From UBA11524 sp045591175 (lineage in GTDB: Bacteria > Bacillota > Clostridia > Christensenellales > Aristaeellaceae), in the NCBI GenBank assembly GCA_045591175.1, contig JAZNSI010000062.1, positions 62,001 to 126,000 of the forward strand: a stretch of 64,000 bases of DNA, read 5' to 3'. Shown here one piece after another: positions 9,201-16,146 of the stretch. The position numbers and the translations under genes are program-made. Under the pieces are notes generated by a model. That model saw only the letters and a list, made by a program, of their open reading frames with translations, had not been told where the DNA came from and ran no database searches. Numbering within the stretch: the stretch's first letter is position 1; each line of letters starts with the position of its first letter.

Positions 9201-9546
9201 GCAAGCCCGGCGTCAGCGCCACCCGCTTGTAGTAGGTCAGCTCATCCTGCACCAGCGTCAGCGCCTGGGCGATGGCCATGCTGCGTCCGGCAGCGTCCAG
9301 CGGGGCAAGGGGGCCGTGTCCGCCGCACTCGCGGATCTTCCGCGTCAGCCGCCGGGGGGACAGGACTTCAATATCCAGCAGGCCCGGCAGATTCAGCCCC
9401 GCGATGATTTCCCGCTCCGCCTGCAAGGTGTACTGCTCCGGCACCAGCAGGATCACCCGCGTGCCCGCCTTGCTGGCCTCGCCGATCTTGGGCAGGATAT
9501 GGGGCAGCAGCCGTCCGGCACGTCCGCCGATGATCTTCACTGTCAC
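6217..9546 (-). CDS. addB: AddB subunit of the AddAB helicase-nuclease
   Basis: Partner of AddA in double-strand break resection and Chi-regulated recombination. The protein has 1109 residues, slightly short of Bacillus AddB. The start is GTG at 9546 after AAGGAGG. The four cysteines of the iron-sulfur staple are present: one in FASCPYQHY, and three in CQWCEYAAVC (residues 1060, 1063 and 1069, the same C-x2-C-x5-C spacing as B. subtilis). The RecB-like nuclease core is present with VIDYKS and upstream KIDRID. The N-terminal segment that forms Walker A in B. subtilis AddB reads IGGRAGRLLPH and lacks GKT/S. No addA gene is adjacent on either side, which is unusual. Confidence 0.93.
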   Translation of the reverse strand: MTVKIIGGRAGRLLPHILPKIGEASKAGTRVILLVPEQYTLQAEREIIAGLNLPGLLDIEVLSPRRLTRKIRECGGHGPLAPLDAAGRSMAIAQALTLVQDELTYYKRVALTPGLPDKMSVLMADMQRAGLTPEAVAAHAESLQPGALKAKEGDLAKVWSAYLAVIDGRFADETMQQQDVRARLIPSKVMDGAAVFVYGFDVLPGPMIELLCECAKVCESLTVTMTMDAADAPDGRIFLTQRSSAAQLMKRLQECEIPVEWRYLPIGDEDLSPLQYLERNLFNRQAKPYDGSAEGIAIHAAANPYAEAAHIAKTLTAWHEAGMPWQHMAVAMADETSMAGILATTLTAAGIPHYVARKDSALRHGLTRMLLGALRSATGGYATQDVLHMMKSGFSPLTAEEAHFLENYALENGIDHGRWRKEFTRGGRAEEAEALRVKLITPVETLHDRLKDAKSAAQSVEAVFRLLEDVNAYQTLLHREEELLRRNMGAEAAQNRQMWQLIMDLLDQLHALLGERRAAMKDIARFVTSGLTGASIASLPPQPEAVMIGAAGHLLTGRIDALVLCGMQDGAMASSQDSLITEVERRALAEGHERPIGLTRQETAALRQSDFYRTIALPKAQLLITFAQGSQDGTALRPASLVDDVRSLFPDLVITGGVTADGSDDLPLSPQLALDALAPRLRALADGIVETLEPAWLNALKWLWQSDAWHERTRQVIASAVAGGGDGRLPNELTRRLFTQDTVSISRLEKFASCPYQHYVDYGLKPVKREAWAFEADDAGEFYHAALQGFAHAALHHPDWPDLPEEEIDAMMEEVLRPLTAQWQDGPLTDTPAARLQGEKYVRTVKRAAWLFTRHAKTSRFRTVGEEVEFGTEDGLPPVVLTLKDGRRIALRGKIDRIDRWDDGSDAYLRVIDYKSARKDIDPTRLWYGLQLQLMLYLQAAAQGMKGNAAGAFYFRVNDPLVEAEDVKSAAEAAIAKTLQLKGVVLSEVDVVSAMDADGTAIGPVFTKTGAVAARANAYSREEMQRLLAHTQQTAADLADGIREGDISVSPAEMKGWNACQWCEYAAVCGFDPAMPHCTKRVLPPLTRQELADRLANDTGESPVDAKDE

Positions 9547-9583
9547 GCCGCAGGCCCTCCTTCAAACTTCATTCGTGGATTTC

Positions 9584-9613
9584 ATTATACCACAGATTGA
9601 CGCAAACCTTCAA
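9584..9613 (-). promoter_or_regulatory. addB promoter
   Basis: On the minus strand TTGAAG (9608-9613), an 18-bp spacer and TATAAT with an upstream TGG (9584-9589). Its -35 box falls inside the spacer of the divergent rlmD promoter, so the two cannot be fully occupied together. Confidence 0.65.
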
Positions 9614-9625
9614 CCGTGTTATCAT
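9597..9625 (+). promoter_or_regulatory. rlmD promoter
   Basis: TTGACG (9597-9602), 17 bp, TATCAT (9620-9625), 28 bp before the start codon. It overlaps the divergent addB promoter. Confidence 0.75.
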
Positions 9626-9653
9626 CAAACTGATCAACCTCCAAGGAGGAACC

Positions 9654-10865
9654 ATGAGCAACACATTCCGCAGGCCCAGGCCTGTTCAACACAAACCTGC
9701 CGAAAATGGGTCGAAGACCCCCTGCCCCTACTCCGCCCGCTGCGGCGGCTGTTCCCGCGTGCACATTCCCTACGGGGAGCAGCTGCACATGAAGCAATCC
9801 GCGGTGGAGAAGCTCCTCGCCGGCGTCTGCAAGGTGGAGCCCATCCTCGCTATGGCCGACCCCTGGCACTACCGCAGCAAGGTGCATGCCGTCATCGGCA
9901 CGGACTTCAAGACCAAGCAGCCCATCGCCGGGGTGTATCAGCGGGGAACCCACCGCGTCGTGCCTGTGCAGGGCTGCCTCATCGAGGACCCCCGCGCTGA
10001 CCGCATCATCCGCACCATCGTGGAGATGATCCCCCGCTACAAACTGCGCATCTACAACGAGAACACCCATCGCGGCTTCCTGCGGCACGTCATGGTGCGC
10101 ACCGGGCAGAAGACTGAGCAGATCATGGTCATCCTGGTGGCCACGGCCAGCGAATTCCCCGGGGGCAAGGCCTTCGTGCAGGAGCTGACCGGGAAGCATC
10201 CCGAGATCACCACCGTCGTCCTCAACGTCAACCAGAAGGAGACGTCCATGGTGCTGGGCACGAGGGATATCCCCCTGTTCGGCCCCGGCTGCATGGAGGA
10301 CGAGCTGTGCGGCAAGCGCTTCCGCATCAGCCCGCAAAGCTTCTATCAGGTCAACGCCCGGCAGACCGAGGTGCTCTACCGGACCGCCATTGACTTTGCA
10401 AACCTCACCGGCTCCGAGACGCTCCTGGACGCCTACTGCGGCACGGGCACCATCGGGCTGTGCGCCTCCGACCGGGTGAAGCAGCTCATCGGCGTGGAGC
10501 TGAACGCCGACGCTGTGCGGGACGCCAAGGTCAACGCGCGCCTCAACCAGGTCGCTAACGCGGACTTCATCTGCGAGGACGCAGGCCGCTTCATGGTGAA
10601 GATGGCAAGGGAGAACCTCCCCCTGGACGTGCTGATCATGGACCCGCCCCGTTCCGGCTCGGACGAGCGCTTCCTGCGCAGCGTCCTGACCTGCAGGCCG
10701 AAAACCATCGTGTACGTCTCCTGCAACCCCAAAACCCTCGCAAGGGACGCCAGGTTCCTCGTCAAGGACCAGGTGTACCGCGCCGTCAAAGCCGTGCCAG
10801 TAGACATGTTCCCCCACACCGAGCATTGCGAGTGCGTGATGAAGTTCACGCTGAAGGAGGATTGA
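9654..10865 (+). CDS. rlmD: 23S rRNA (uracil-5-)-methyltransferase, RlmD/RumA family
   Basis: SAM-dependent enzyme making 5-methyluridine in 23S rRNA. The start at 9654 follows AAGGAGG. Four cysteines (24, 30, 33 and 108; CPYSARCGGC plus QGCL) fit the 4Fe-4S cluster of RumA. The SAM motif is DAYCGTGTIGL; DPPRSG and the nucleophile in VSCNP follow. At 403 residues it lacks the N-terminal TRAM domain seen in many homologues. Codons 19-23 are formed by the palindrome GGGTCGAAGACCC that also occurs outside genes. It overlaps nothing and is 4 bp from the next gene. RlmC/RlmCD specificity is equally possible. Confidence 0.9.
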   Translation: MSNTFRRPRPVQHKPAENGSKTPCPYSARCGGCSRVHIPYGEQLHMKQSAVEKLLAGVCKVEPILAMADPWHYRSKVHAVIGTDFKTKQPIAGVYQRGTHRVVPVQGCLIEDPRADRIIRTIVEMIPRYKLRIYNENTHRGFLRHVMVRTGQKTEQIMVILVATASEFPGGKAFVQELTGKHPEITTVVLNVNQKETSMVLGTRDIPLFGPGCMEDELCGKRFRISPQSFYQVNARQTEVLYRTAIDFANLTGSETLLDAYCGTGTIGLCASDRVKQLIGVELNADAVRDAKVNARLNQVANADFICEDAGRFMVKMARENLPLDVLIMDPPRSGSDERFLRSVLTCRPKTIVYVSCNPKTLARDARFLVKDQVYRAVKAVPVDMFPHTEHCECVMKFTLKED

Positions 10866-10869
10866 TCCC

Positions 10870-11529
10870 ATGCTGACCATCCCTGCGGATCTCCCCCAGT
10901 GGAAGCAGGACAAGTACCGCATGGTACAGTCCTGGCAGACCCTCAACCAGACCTGCTGCAAGGGGCAAACCGTCTTTACCGGCTCGTCACTGATGGAGAT
11001 GTTCCCGGTGGAGAAATTCGCCGCCGAGGAGGGCCCCGACTTCCCCGTGGTATACAACCGCGGCGTGGGCGGCTGGCGCACCGAGGACATGCTCCTCTGC
11101 CTCAACGAGATGGTCATTGATTTACAGCCCCGGCGGTTGTTCATCAACATCGGCACCAACGATCTGTCCGACGCTTCCGTCACCATCGCAGATCTCATCG
11201 GCCGCTACGAGGATATCCTGGGCCGGATCGAAGCCGCTGTGCCCGGCGTGGAGATCACCCTCATGGCCTACTACCCCGTCAACTATGAGGCCGCCGCGGA
11301 AGACATGAAGGCTTGCCTGCGCATCCGCACCAACGAGCGCATCCGGGAGGCGAACGATGCCGTCCGGGCCATGGCAAAGCGCCGCGCACACCGCTACATC
11401 GATGTGAACGCGCCGCTCATGGATGACCAGGGCAGACTCCGGGCTGACTTCACCATCGAAGGCATGCACATCAAGGAGGCTGGCTACCGTGCCATCTGGC
11501 CGCTGGTGCGCCAAGCCATCCTGAGCTGA
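10870..11529 (+). CDS. SGNH/GDSL-type esterase or lipase
   Basis: A 219-residue hydrolase with the SGNH blocks in order: block I FTGSSL (Gly-Ser-Ser in place of GDS), block II Gly in NRGVGG, block III Asn in IGTNDL, and the C-terminal block with His in EGMHI. There is no signal peptide, so it is probably cytoplasmic. Candidate substrates are acylated sugars or lysophospholipids, but specificity cannot be read. The ATG at 10,870 has a strong GAAGGAGG. It is co-transcribed with the rRNA methyltransferase and followed by a terminator. Confidence 0.88.
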   Translation: MLTIPADLPQWKQDKYRMVQSWQTLNQTCCKGQTVFTGSSLMEMFPVEKFAAEEGPDFPVVYNRGVGGWRTEDMLLCLNEMVIDLQPRRLFINIGTNDLSDASVTIADLIGRYEDILGRIEAAVPGVEITLMAYYPVNYEAAAEDMKACLRIRTNERIREANDAVRAMAKRRAHRYIDVNAPLMDDQGRLRADFTIEGMHIKEAGYRAIWPLVRQAILS

Positions 11530-11538
11530 ATACATTCC

Positions 11539-11567
11539 GGCGCATCCTGCGGGGTGCGCCTTTCTTT
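11539..11567 (+). terminator. Terminator after the SGNH hydrolase
   Basis: GGCGCATCC (11,539-11,547) pairs with GGGTGCGCC (11,552-11,560), followed by TTTCTTT. Confidence 0.8.
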
Positions 11568-11625
11568 GCCCGCGAAAGGTCAATCCAATAATCACCGTTT
11601 TTTCACAAAATCCCCGTCTGTTCCC

Positions 11626-11654
11626 TTTCCCTTCCGCCGGAAATGTGATATGAT
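11626..11654 (+). promoter_or_regulatory. Promoter of the ABC exporter operon
   Basis: An extended -10 (TGA then TATGAT at 11,649-11,654) with a weak -35 TTTCCC 17 bp upstream, 35 bp before the first exporter gene. Confidence 0.5.
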
Positions 11655-11688
11655 AATAAGAGTTGACTTATCCAAGGAGGCAACCCCA

Positions 11689-13578
11689 ATGAAACAGCTC
11701 AAGTTTGCAGCCCGCTACATCGCCCGGCACTGGTGGCAGTACCTGCTGGGCATCGCGGCGCTGTACATGGTGGACTGGGTGAATGTGTATGTGCCTGAGT
11801 TCACCGGCAATATCATCGACGGCCTGACGGACGGCACCCTGGACATGTCCGGCGCGATGAAGATCGTGTGGATGATCGCCGGCATGGGTCTCATCATCGC
11901 CATCGGCAGGTTTGGCTGGCGCTTCTTTATCTTCGGCGCGGCCCGCTCCATTGAGCGTGAGATGCGCGGCGATATGTACGGCCACCTGTCGAAGCTGTCC
12001 ATGCGCTACTTCAACCAGCACAAGACCGGCGACCTGATGGCCCACTTCACCAATGACCTGATGAGCGTGCGCATGCTGCTGGGCATGACCGTCATCACCG
12101 CCTTTGACGCCACCGTCATGCTGGTGCTGGTGCTGGCGCAGATGATCACCGCCGTCAGCCCCAAGCTGACCGCGCTGGCCGTGCTGCCCCTGCTGATCAT
12201 CACCGTGGGCGACTTCTTCTACGGCAAGATGATGCACAAGCGCTTCAAGCAGAAGCAGGAGGCCTTCTCCGCCCTGACGGATCAGGTGCAGGAGTCCATC
12301 AGCGGCATCCGGGTGATCAAGGCCTTCGTGCAGGAGCGCAAGGAGCTCTACGCCTTCGCCGCCACCACCGCCAATGCCAAGGACAAGAACCTGAATGTGG
12401 TGCGCCTGCAGGCGATGATGATGCCCGTGATGGACCTGATCATCGGCACGTCCCTGCTGCTGACGCTGCTCTACGGCGGCAAGCTGGCCATCGACGGGGA
12501 GATCACCGTGGGTCAGTTCGTGGCCTTCAACAGCTACGTGGGCATGCTGGTCTGGCCGATGATGGCCGTGGGCGAGTGCATCACCAGCATCAGTCAGGGC
12601 CTGGCTTCCCTGGGGCGTATCTTCGGCATCTTCCAGGAAAAGCCTGAGATCGTGGACGGTCAGCAGACCAATCATGACGTGACCGAGCTGCGCGGTGAAA
12701 TCAAGCTGAATCACCTGACCTTCGCCTACCCGGACATGCCCGACGTGACCGTGCTGGAGGACGTTTCCGTCACCGTGAAGCCCGGCGAGACCCTGGCCAT
12801 CCTGGGCCGCACGGGTTCCGGCAAGTCCACCGTGCCAAGCCTGCTGGTGCGCCTGTACGACGTGGACGACGGCATGATCACCATCGACGGGCATGACCTC
12901 AAGACCATCCCCCTGGGGGTCCTGCGTGAATCCATTGCCTGCGTGCCCCAGGACAACTTCCTCTTCTCCGACACATTGCAGAACAACATTGCTTTCGGCT
13001 CTCGTCTGAACAAGTCAGCCGAGAGCTACGCGGGCGCTTTGCAAGCAAATCATCCCGCTAGTCAGGCAAAGCCTGACCTCAACGGCAGCGCCGATAAGAC
13101 CCTGGAATCCGTCATCCACGCAGCAAAGCTGGCCTGCATCCATGACAACATCGCCGAATTCCCCGAGCAGTATCAAACCGTGGTGGGCGAACGCGGCGTG
13201 ACCCTCTCCGGCGGACAGAAGCAGCGCTCCTCCATCGCCCGTGCGCTGATGAAAGCGGCAGCGCCGCAGGCATCGGCCCCCATCCTCATCCTGGACGACG
13301 CCCTCTCCGCCGTGGATACCGACACCGAGCGCAAGATCTTGGACAACCTGCGCACCATCCGCGGCAATGACCGCACCACCATCATCGTGGCCCACCGCAT
13401 CTCCACCATTCAGGACGCCGATCACATCCTTGTGCTGGACGACGGCAAGGTGGCTGAATACGGCACCCATCAGGAGCTGATCGCGAACGCGGGGCTGTAC
13501 AAGTCCCTGTTTGACAAGCAGCAGCTGGAAAAGCAGCTCCGGGAAGACCATGCGGAAGGAGGCGAGGAGCATGTCTGA
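11689..13578 (+). CDS. ABC exporter half-transporter, degenerate-site subunit
   Basis: Type IV ABC exporter: an N-terminal six-helix membrane domain, then an ATPase domain with GRTGSGKST, LSGGQKQR and ILILDDALSAVD. Walker B is followed by Asp instead of the catalytic Glu, and its partner has a degenerate signature. This is the pattern of heterodimeric exporters with one inactive ATP site (BmrCD and TM287/288 families). The ATPase carries an insertion of about 35 residues after NIAFGSRLNKS, just before the helical subdomain. The start at 11,689 follows CCAAGGAGG. The gene overlaps the next by 8 bp, so the two proteins form a pair. The substrate is unknown, probably a drug, lipid or peptide. 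Confidence 0.93.
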   Translation: MKQLKFAARYIARHWWQYLLGIAALYMVDWVNVYVPEFTGNIIDGLTDGTLDMSGAMKIVWMIAGMGLIIAIGRFGWRFFIFGAARSIEREMRGDMYGHLSKLSMRYFNQHKTGDLMAHFTNDLMSVRMLLGMTVITAFDATVMLVLVLAQMITAVSPKLTALAVLPLLIITVGDFFYGKMMHKRFKQKQEAFSALTDQVQESISGIRVIKAFVQERKELYAFAATTANAKDKNLNVVRLQAMMMPVMDLIIGTSLLLTLLYGGKLAIDGEITVGQFVAFNSYVGMLVWPMMAVGECITSISQGLASLGRIFGIFQEKPEIVDGQQTNHDVTELRGEIKLNHLTFAYPDMPDVTVLEDVSVTVKPGETLAILGRTGSGKSTVPSLLVRLYDVDDGMITIDGHDLKTIPLGVLRESIACVPQDNFLFSDTLQNNIAFGSRLNKSAESYAGALQANHPASQAKPDLNGSADKTLESVIHAAKLACIHDNIAEFPEQYQTVVGERGVTLSGGQKQRSSIARALMKAAAPQASAPILILDDALSAVDTDTERKILDNLRTIRGNDRTTIIVAHRISTIQDADHILVLDDGKVAEYGTHQELIANAGLYKSLFDKQQLEKQLREDHAEGGEEHV

Positions 13579-15415
13579 GTTCGTCCGCGGCCTGAAGGAC
13601 AAGGAAACTGAGCTGCAGTACAAGGGCAATGCCTTCCTGCGGCTGCTGGGCTATTTGAAGCCCTATATCAAGACCGTGCTGATCTGCTTTGTGCTGGTGG
13701 GCGTGCTGACCGCGCTGGACCTGATCAAGCCCATGCTCATCGGCGACGCCATCGACAAGTACATCCTCACCATCGACACCGCCCTGGAGGCCCTCACCCC
13801 CGATGAACGCTGGCACGGCATCCTCAAAACCGCCGGGCTGTACATCGCGGTCATGCTGATCGCCTTTGTGTGCAACCGCGCCCAGTACCTGATGATCCAG
13901 GAAATGGGCCAGAAGATCGTGTACACGCTGCGCATGGAGCTGATGGAGCACGTGCAGAGCCTCTCCATGCGTTTCTTCGACACCACCCCCGTGGGCCGCA
14001 TCGTCACCCGCATCACCAACGACACCGAGGCCATCAATGACCTGTACTCCAACATCATCGTGCGTCTGTTCCGCAACGTGATCAAGGTCATCGGCCTGAT
14101 CGCGGTGATGCTGATGCTGGACGTAAAGATGGCCCTGCTCTCCCTGGTGATGGTGCCTGTGGTGGCAGGCTTGACCTTCATCTTCCGCCGCCTCTCCCGC
14201 AAGTGCTACCAGGTGGTCAAGAGCCGCATCACCGCCATCAACACCTTCCTGTCGGAGCATCTCAGCGGCATGCGCGTCATCCAGATCTTCCACCGGGAGA
14301 AGGAGAAGTGCGACGAGTTTGACGTGAAGAACAAGCAGCTCTACGACGCCGGCTTCCGCGAGATGATGATCTTCGGCATCTTCCGCCCGCTGATCTACCT
14401 GGCCTCCATCGTGGCCACGGCCATCATCCTGGGCGGCGGCTCCTCCCAGGTGCTGACAAATGCCATCTCCATCGGCACGCTGTACATGTTCACCCAGTAC
14501 ATCAGCCAGCTGTTCCAGCCCATCCAGGAGCTGGCGGAGATGTTCACGACGCTGCAAAGCGCCATTGCATCTGCCGAGAAGATCTTCACCCTCATGGACG
14601 TGGAGCCCATCGTGAAGGAAAAGGACGAGCCCACCCGCCCGGATGAAATCAAGGGCCGGATCGAGTTCGACCACGTCTGGTTCGCGTATGAGACCAAGGA
14701 CGGCGAAACCCCCACCGAGGCCAACGCCGGCAATGAAAACTGGGTCCTGCGGGACGTGTCTTTCGTCATCGAGCCCGGCCAGAAGGTGGCCTTCGTGGGT
14801 GCGACGGGCGCAGGCAAGTCCTCGATCCTGAACCTGATCGGCCGGTATTATGACATTCAAAAGGGCGCCATCCGCATCGACGGCGTCGATATCCGCGACA
14901 TGACCCGCGAGCAGATCCGCGCAGCGATCGGCCAGGTGCAGCAGGACGTGTTCCTCTTCACCGGCGACATCAAGCAGAACATCCGCCTGCGGGATGATTC
15001 CATCACCGACGAGACCATCCGCCAGGCCGCGGTGAACACCAACGCCAGCCACTTCATTGAGCGTCTGCCGAATCAGTATGACGAGCGGGTGACGGAGCGC
15101 GGCGCGACCTTCTCCGCGGGCCAGCGGCAGCTGATTTCCTTTGCCCGCACCCTGGCCTACGACCCGACGATCCTGATCCTGGACGAAGCCACCGCCAACA
15201 TCGACACCGAGACCGAGCAGTGGATCCAGGAGGCCGTGAAGACCCTGATGGAGGGCCGCACGTCGATCATGGTGGCGCACCGCCTGTCCACCATCCAGCA
15301 CTGCGACAGGATTATTGTCATGCATCACGGCAAGATCCGCGAATCCGGCACCCATCAGGAGCTGCTGGAGCAGGACGGCATTTACAAGAAGCTGTACCAG
15401 CTCCAACTTGCATAA
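13571..15415 (+). CDS. ABC exporter half-transporter, catalytic subunit
   Basis: Second half of the heterodimeric exporter, 614 residues: six predicted membrane helices, then an ATPase with GATGAGKSS and Walker B ILILDEATANID, which has the catalytic Glu. The signature is FSAGQRQL, not LSGGQ. Together with the Asp variant in its partner this leaves one canonical and one degenerate ATP site. The start at 13,571 follows GGAGGCGAGGAG inside the end of the upstream gene. A short hairpin and then a strong terminator follow. Confidence 0.93.
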   Translation: MSEFVRGLKDKETELQYKGNAFLRLLGYLKPYIKTVLICFVLVGVLTALDLIKPMLIGDAIDKYILTIDTALEALTPDERWHGILKTAGLYIAVMLIAFVCNRAQYLMIQEMGQKIVYTLRMELMEHVQSLSMRFFDTTPVGRIVTRITNDTEAINDLYSNIIVRLFRNVIKVIGLIAVMLMLDVKMALLSLVMVPVVAGLTFIFRRLSRKCYQVVKSRITAINTFLSEHLSGMRVIQIFHREKEKCDEFDVKNKQLYDAGFREMMIFGIFRPLIYLASIVATAIILGGGSSQVLTNAISIGTLYMFTQYISQLFQPIQELAEMFTTLQSAIASAEKIFTLMDVEPIVKEKDEPTRPDEIKGRIEFDHVWFAYETKDGETPTEANAGNENWVLRDVSFVIEPGQKVAFVGATGAGKSSILNLIGRYYDIQKGAIRIDGVDIRDMTREQIRAAIGQVQQDVFLFTGDIKQNIRLRDDSITDETIRQAAVNTNASHFIERLPNQYDERVTERGATFSAGQRQLISFARTLAYDPTILILDEATANIDTETEQWIQEAVKTLMEGRTSIMVAHRLSTIQHCDRIIVMHHGKIRESGTHQELLEQDGIYKKLYQLQLA

Positions 15416-15435
15416 GGGGTCTTCGACCCCGTTTT
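15416..15435 (+). terminator. Short hairpin directly after the exporter operon
   Basis: GGGGTC TTC GACCCC begins at the base after the stop codon and is followed by GTTTT. The same GGGTC-GAA/TTC-GACCC mini-palindrome occurs at 2760-2772 and 9708-9720. Confidence 0.55.
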
Positions 15436-15537
15436 CGCGCGATTGAGCTGAACGCCTTCGGTTGAAGATACGCCCGCGTGAGGCTGTGGCTTTGATCGTA
15501 GTTGAGCGTCCGCGCTCGCTATCGCGCGGGCCGCACA
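15436..15537 (-). repeat. Dispersed ~100-bp repeat, copy 1 (inverted)
   Basis: Its reverse complement shares both ends and the CACGCGG centre with copies at 15,617-15,712 and 63,688-63,785: GCCCGCGCGAT near one end and CTCAATCGCG at the other. The middle has diverged. With the copy at 15,617 it forms an inverted pair around a terminator. No gene is visible in 15,416-15,734. Confidence 0.65.
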
Positions 15538-15560
15538 GAAGGTCTGTATGCACACAAATA

Positions 15561-15600
15561 GAGCTGCGACATGTTGCGTCGCAGCTCTTTCAATTTGTTT
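15561..15600 (+). terminator. Strong terminator in the repeat region
   Basis: GAGCTGCGAC (15,561-15,570) pairs perfectly with GTCGCAGCTC (15,578-15,587) and is followed by TTTCAATTTGTTT. Confidence 0.85.
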
Positions 15601-15616
15601 GATTCAGTTTGCACGA

Positions 15617-15712
15617 TGCAGCCCGCGCGATGAGCGCGCGGAAGACCACGCCGGGCAAAGGCCCGACAAACACGCGGTAGGTCTATGATAGAAAAGTCAA
15701 CTCAATCGCGAG
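15617..15712 (+). repeat. Dispersed ~100-bp repeat, copy 2
   Basis: It starts TGCAGCCCGCGCGATGAGCG and ends CTCAATCGCGAG. It is very similar to the copy at 63,688-63,785, including the shared stretch CACGCGGTAGGTCTATG. Inner hairpins are CCGCGC/GCGCGG and CGGGC/GCCCG. It has no coding potential and no terminal target duplication that I could see. Confidence 0.75.
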
Positions 15713-15734
15713 CCGCCCGCGGGGGCAGCCCCGC

Positions 15735-15995
15735 TTAACCGTGCATGCCTTCGGACTGCAGCTGCATGTTCTCCACCACGATGTCGTGGATCTCGCCCAG
15801 GGTCGCGCAGTATTCGAGAACTTCCCAGGGCTTGTTGGTGTGGAAGTGGATCTTGATCAGCTCGTCATCGCCCACAGCCAGGAGGCAGTCGCCCTCAAAA
15901 TGCTCGGTGATGTAGTCGAAGATCTCGTCCTCGTCCAGGTCGTGGCCTTCGATCAGCAGCTGGGTGTCAAACTTGAACTCCAGAATCTCAGACAT
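15735..15995 (-). CDS. Free-standing FakA C-terminal-like (DAK1_2) domain protein
   Basis: An 86-residue protein whose central part (GDDELIKIHFHTNKPWEVLE, then ENMQLQ at the end) matches the C-terminal domain of FakA, the fatty-acid kinase that binds acyl-loaded FakB. The kinase (DhaL-like) domain is absent, so it cannot phosphorylate anything alone. There is a good AAAGGAG site 10 bases before the ATG. No fakB/degV gene is adjacent. It may bind a DegV/FakB protein or act as a regulator; that is inference from the domain only. Confidence 0.7.
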   Translation of the reverse strand: MSEILEFKFDTQLLIEGHDLDEDEIFDYITEHFEGDCLLAVGDDELIKIHFHTNKPWEVLEYCATLGEIHDIVVENMQLQSEGMHG

Positions 15996-16094
15996 ATGTG
16001 TATGCTCCTTTGCTTATGTTTGTGGTTGGGGTTTCCTTGTATTGTTCAACAGGGAGTCGGAAAACTCCTGCTTGATCGCGGAAATTTCAGCATC

Positions 16095-16145
16095 AGCCCT
16101 CTCAGTCAGCCGCAAGCGGCTGCCAGCTCTCCCGGAGGGAGAGCC
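16095..16145. repeat. REP-like palindromic repeat, copy 2
   Basis: Related to the element at 80-131: CTCAGTCAGCCGCAAGCGGC, then a CTCTCCCGGAGGGAGAG hairpin. It lies one base beyond the polA stop, so it probably forms the 3' end hairpin of the polA message. Confidence 0.75.
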
Positions 16146-16146
16146 T

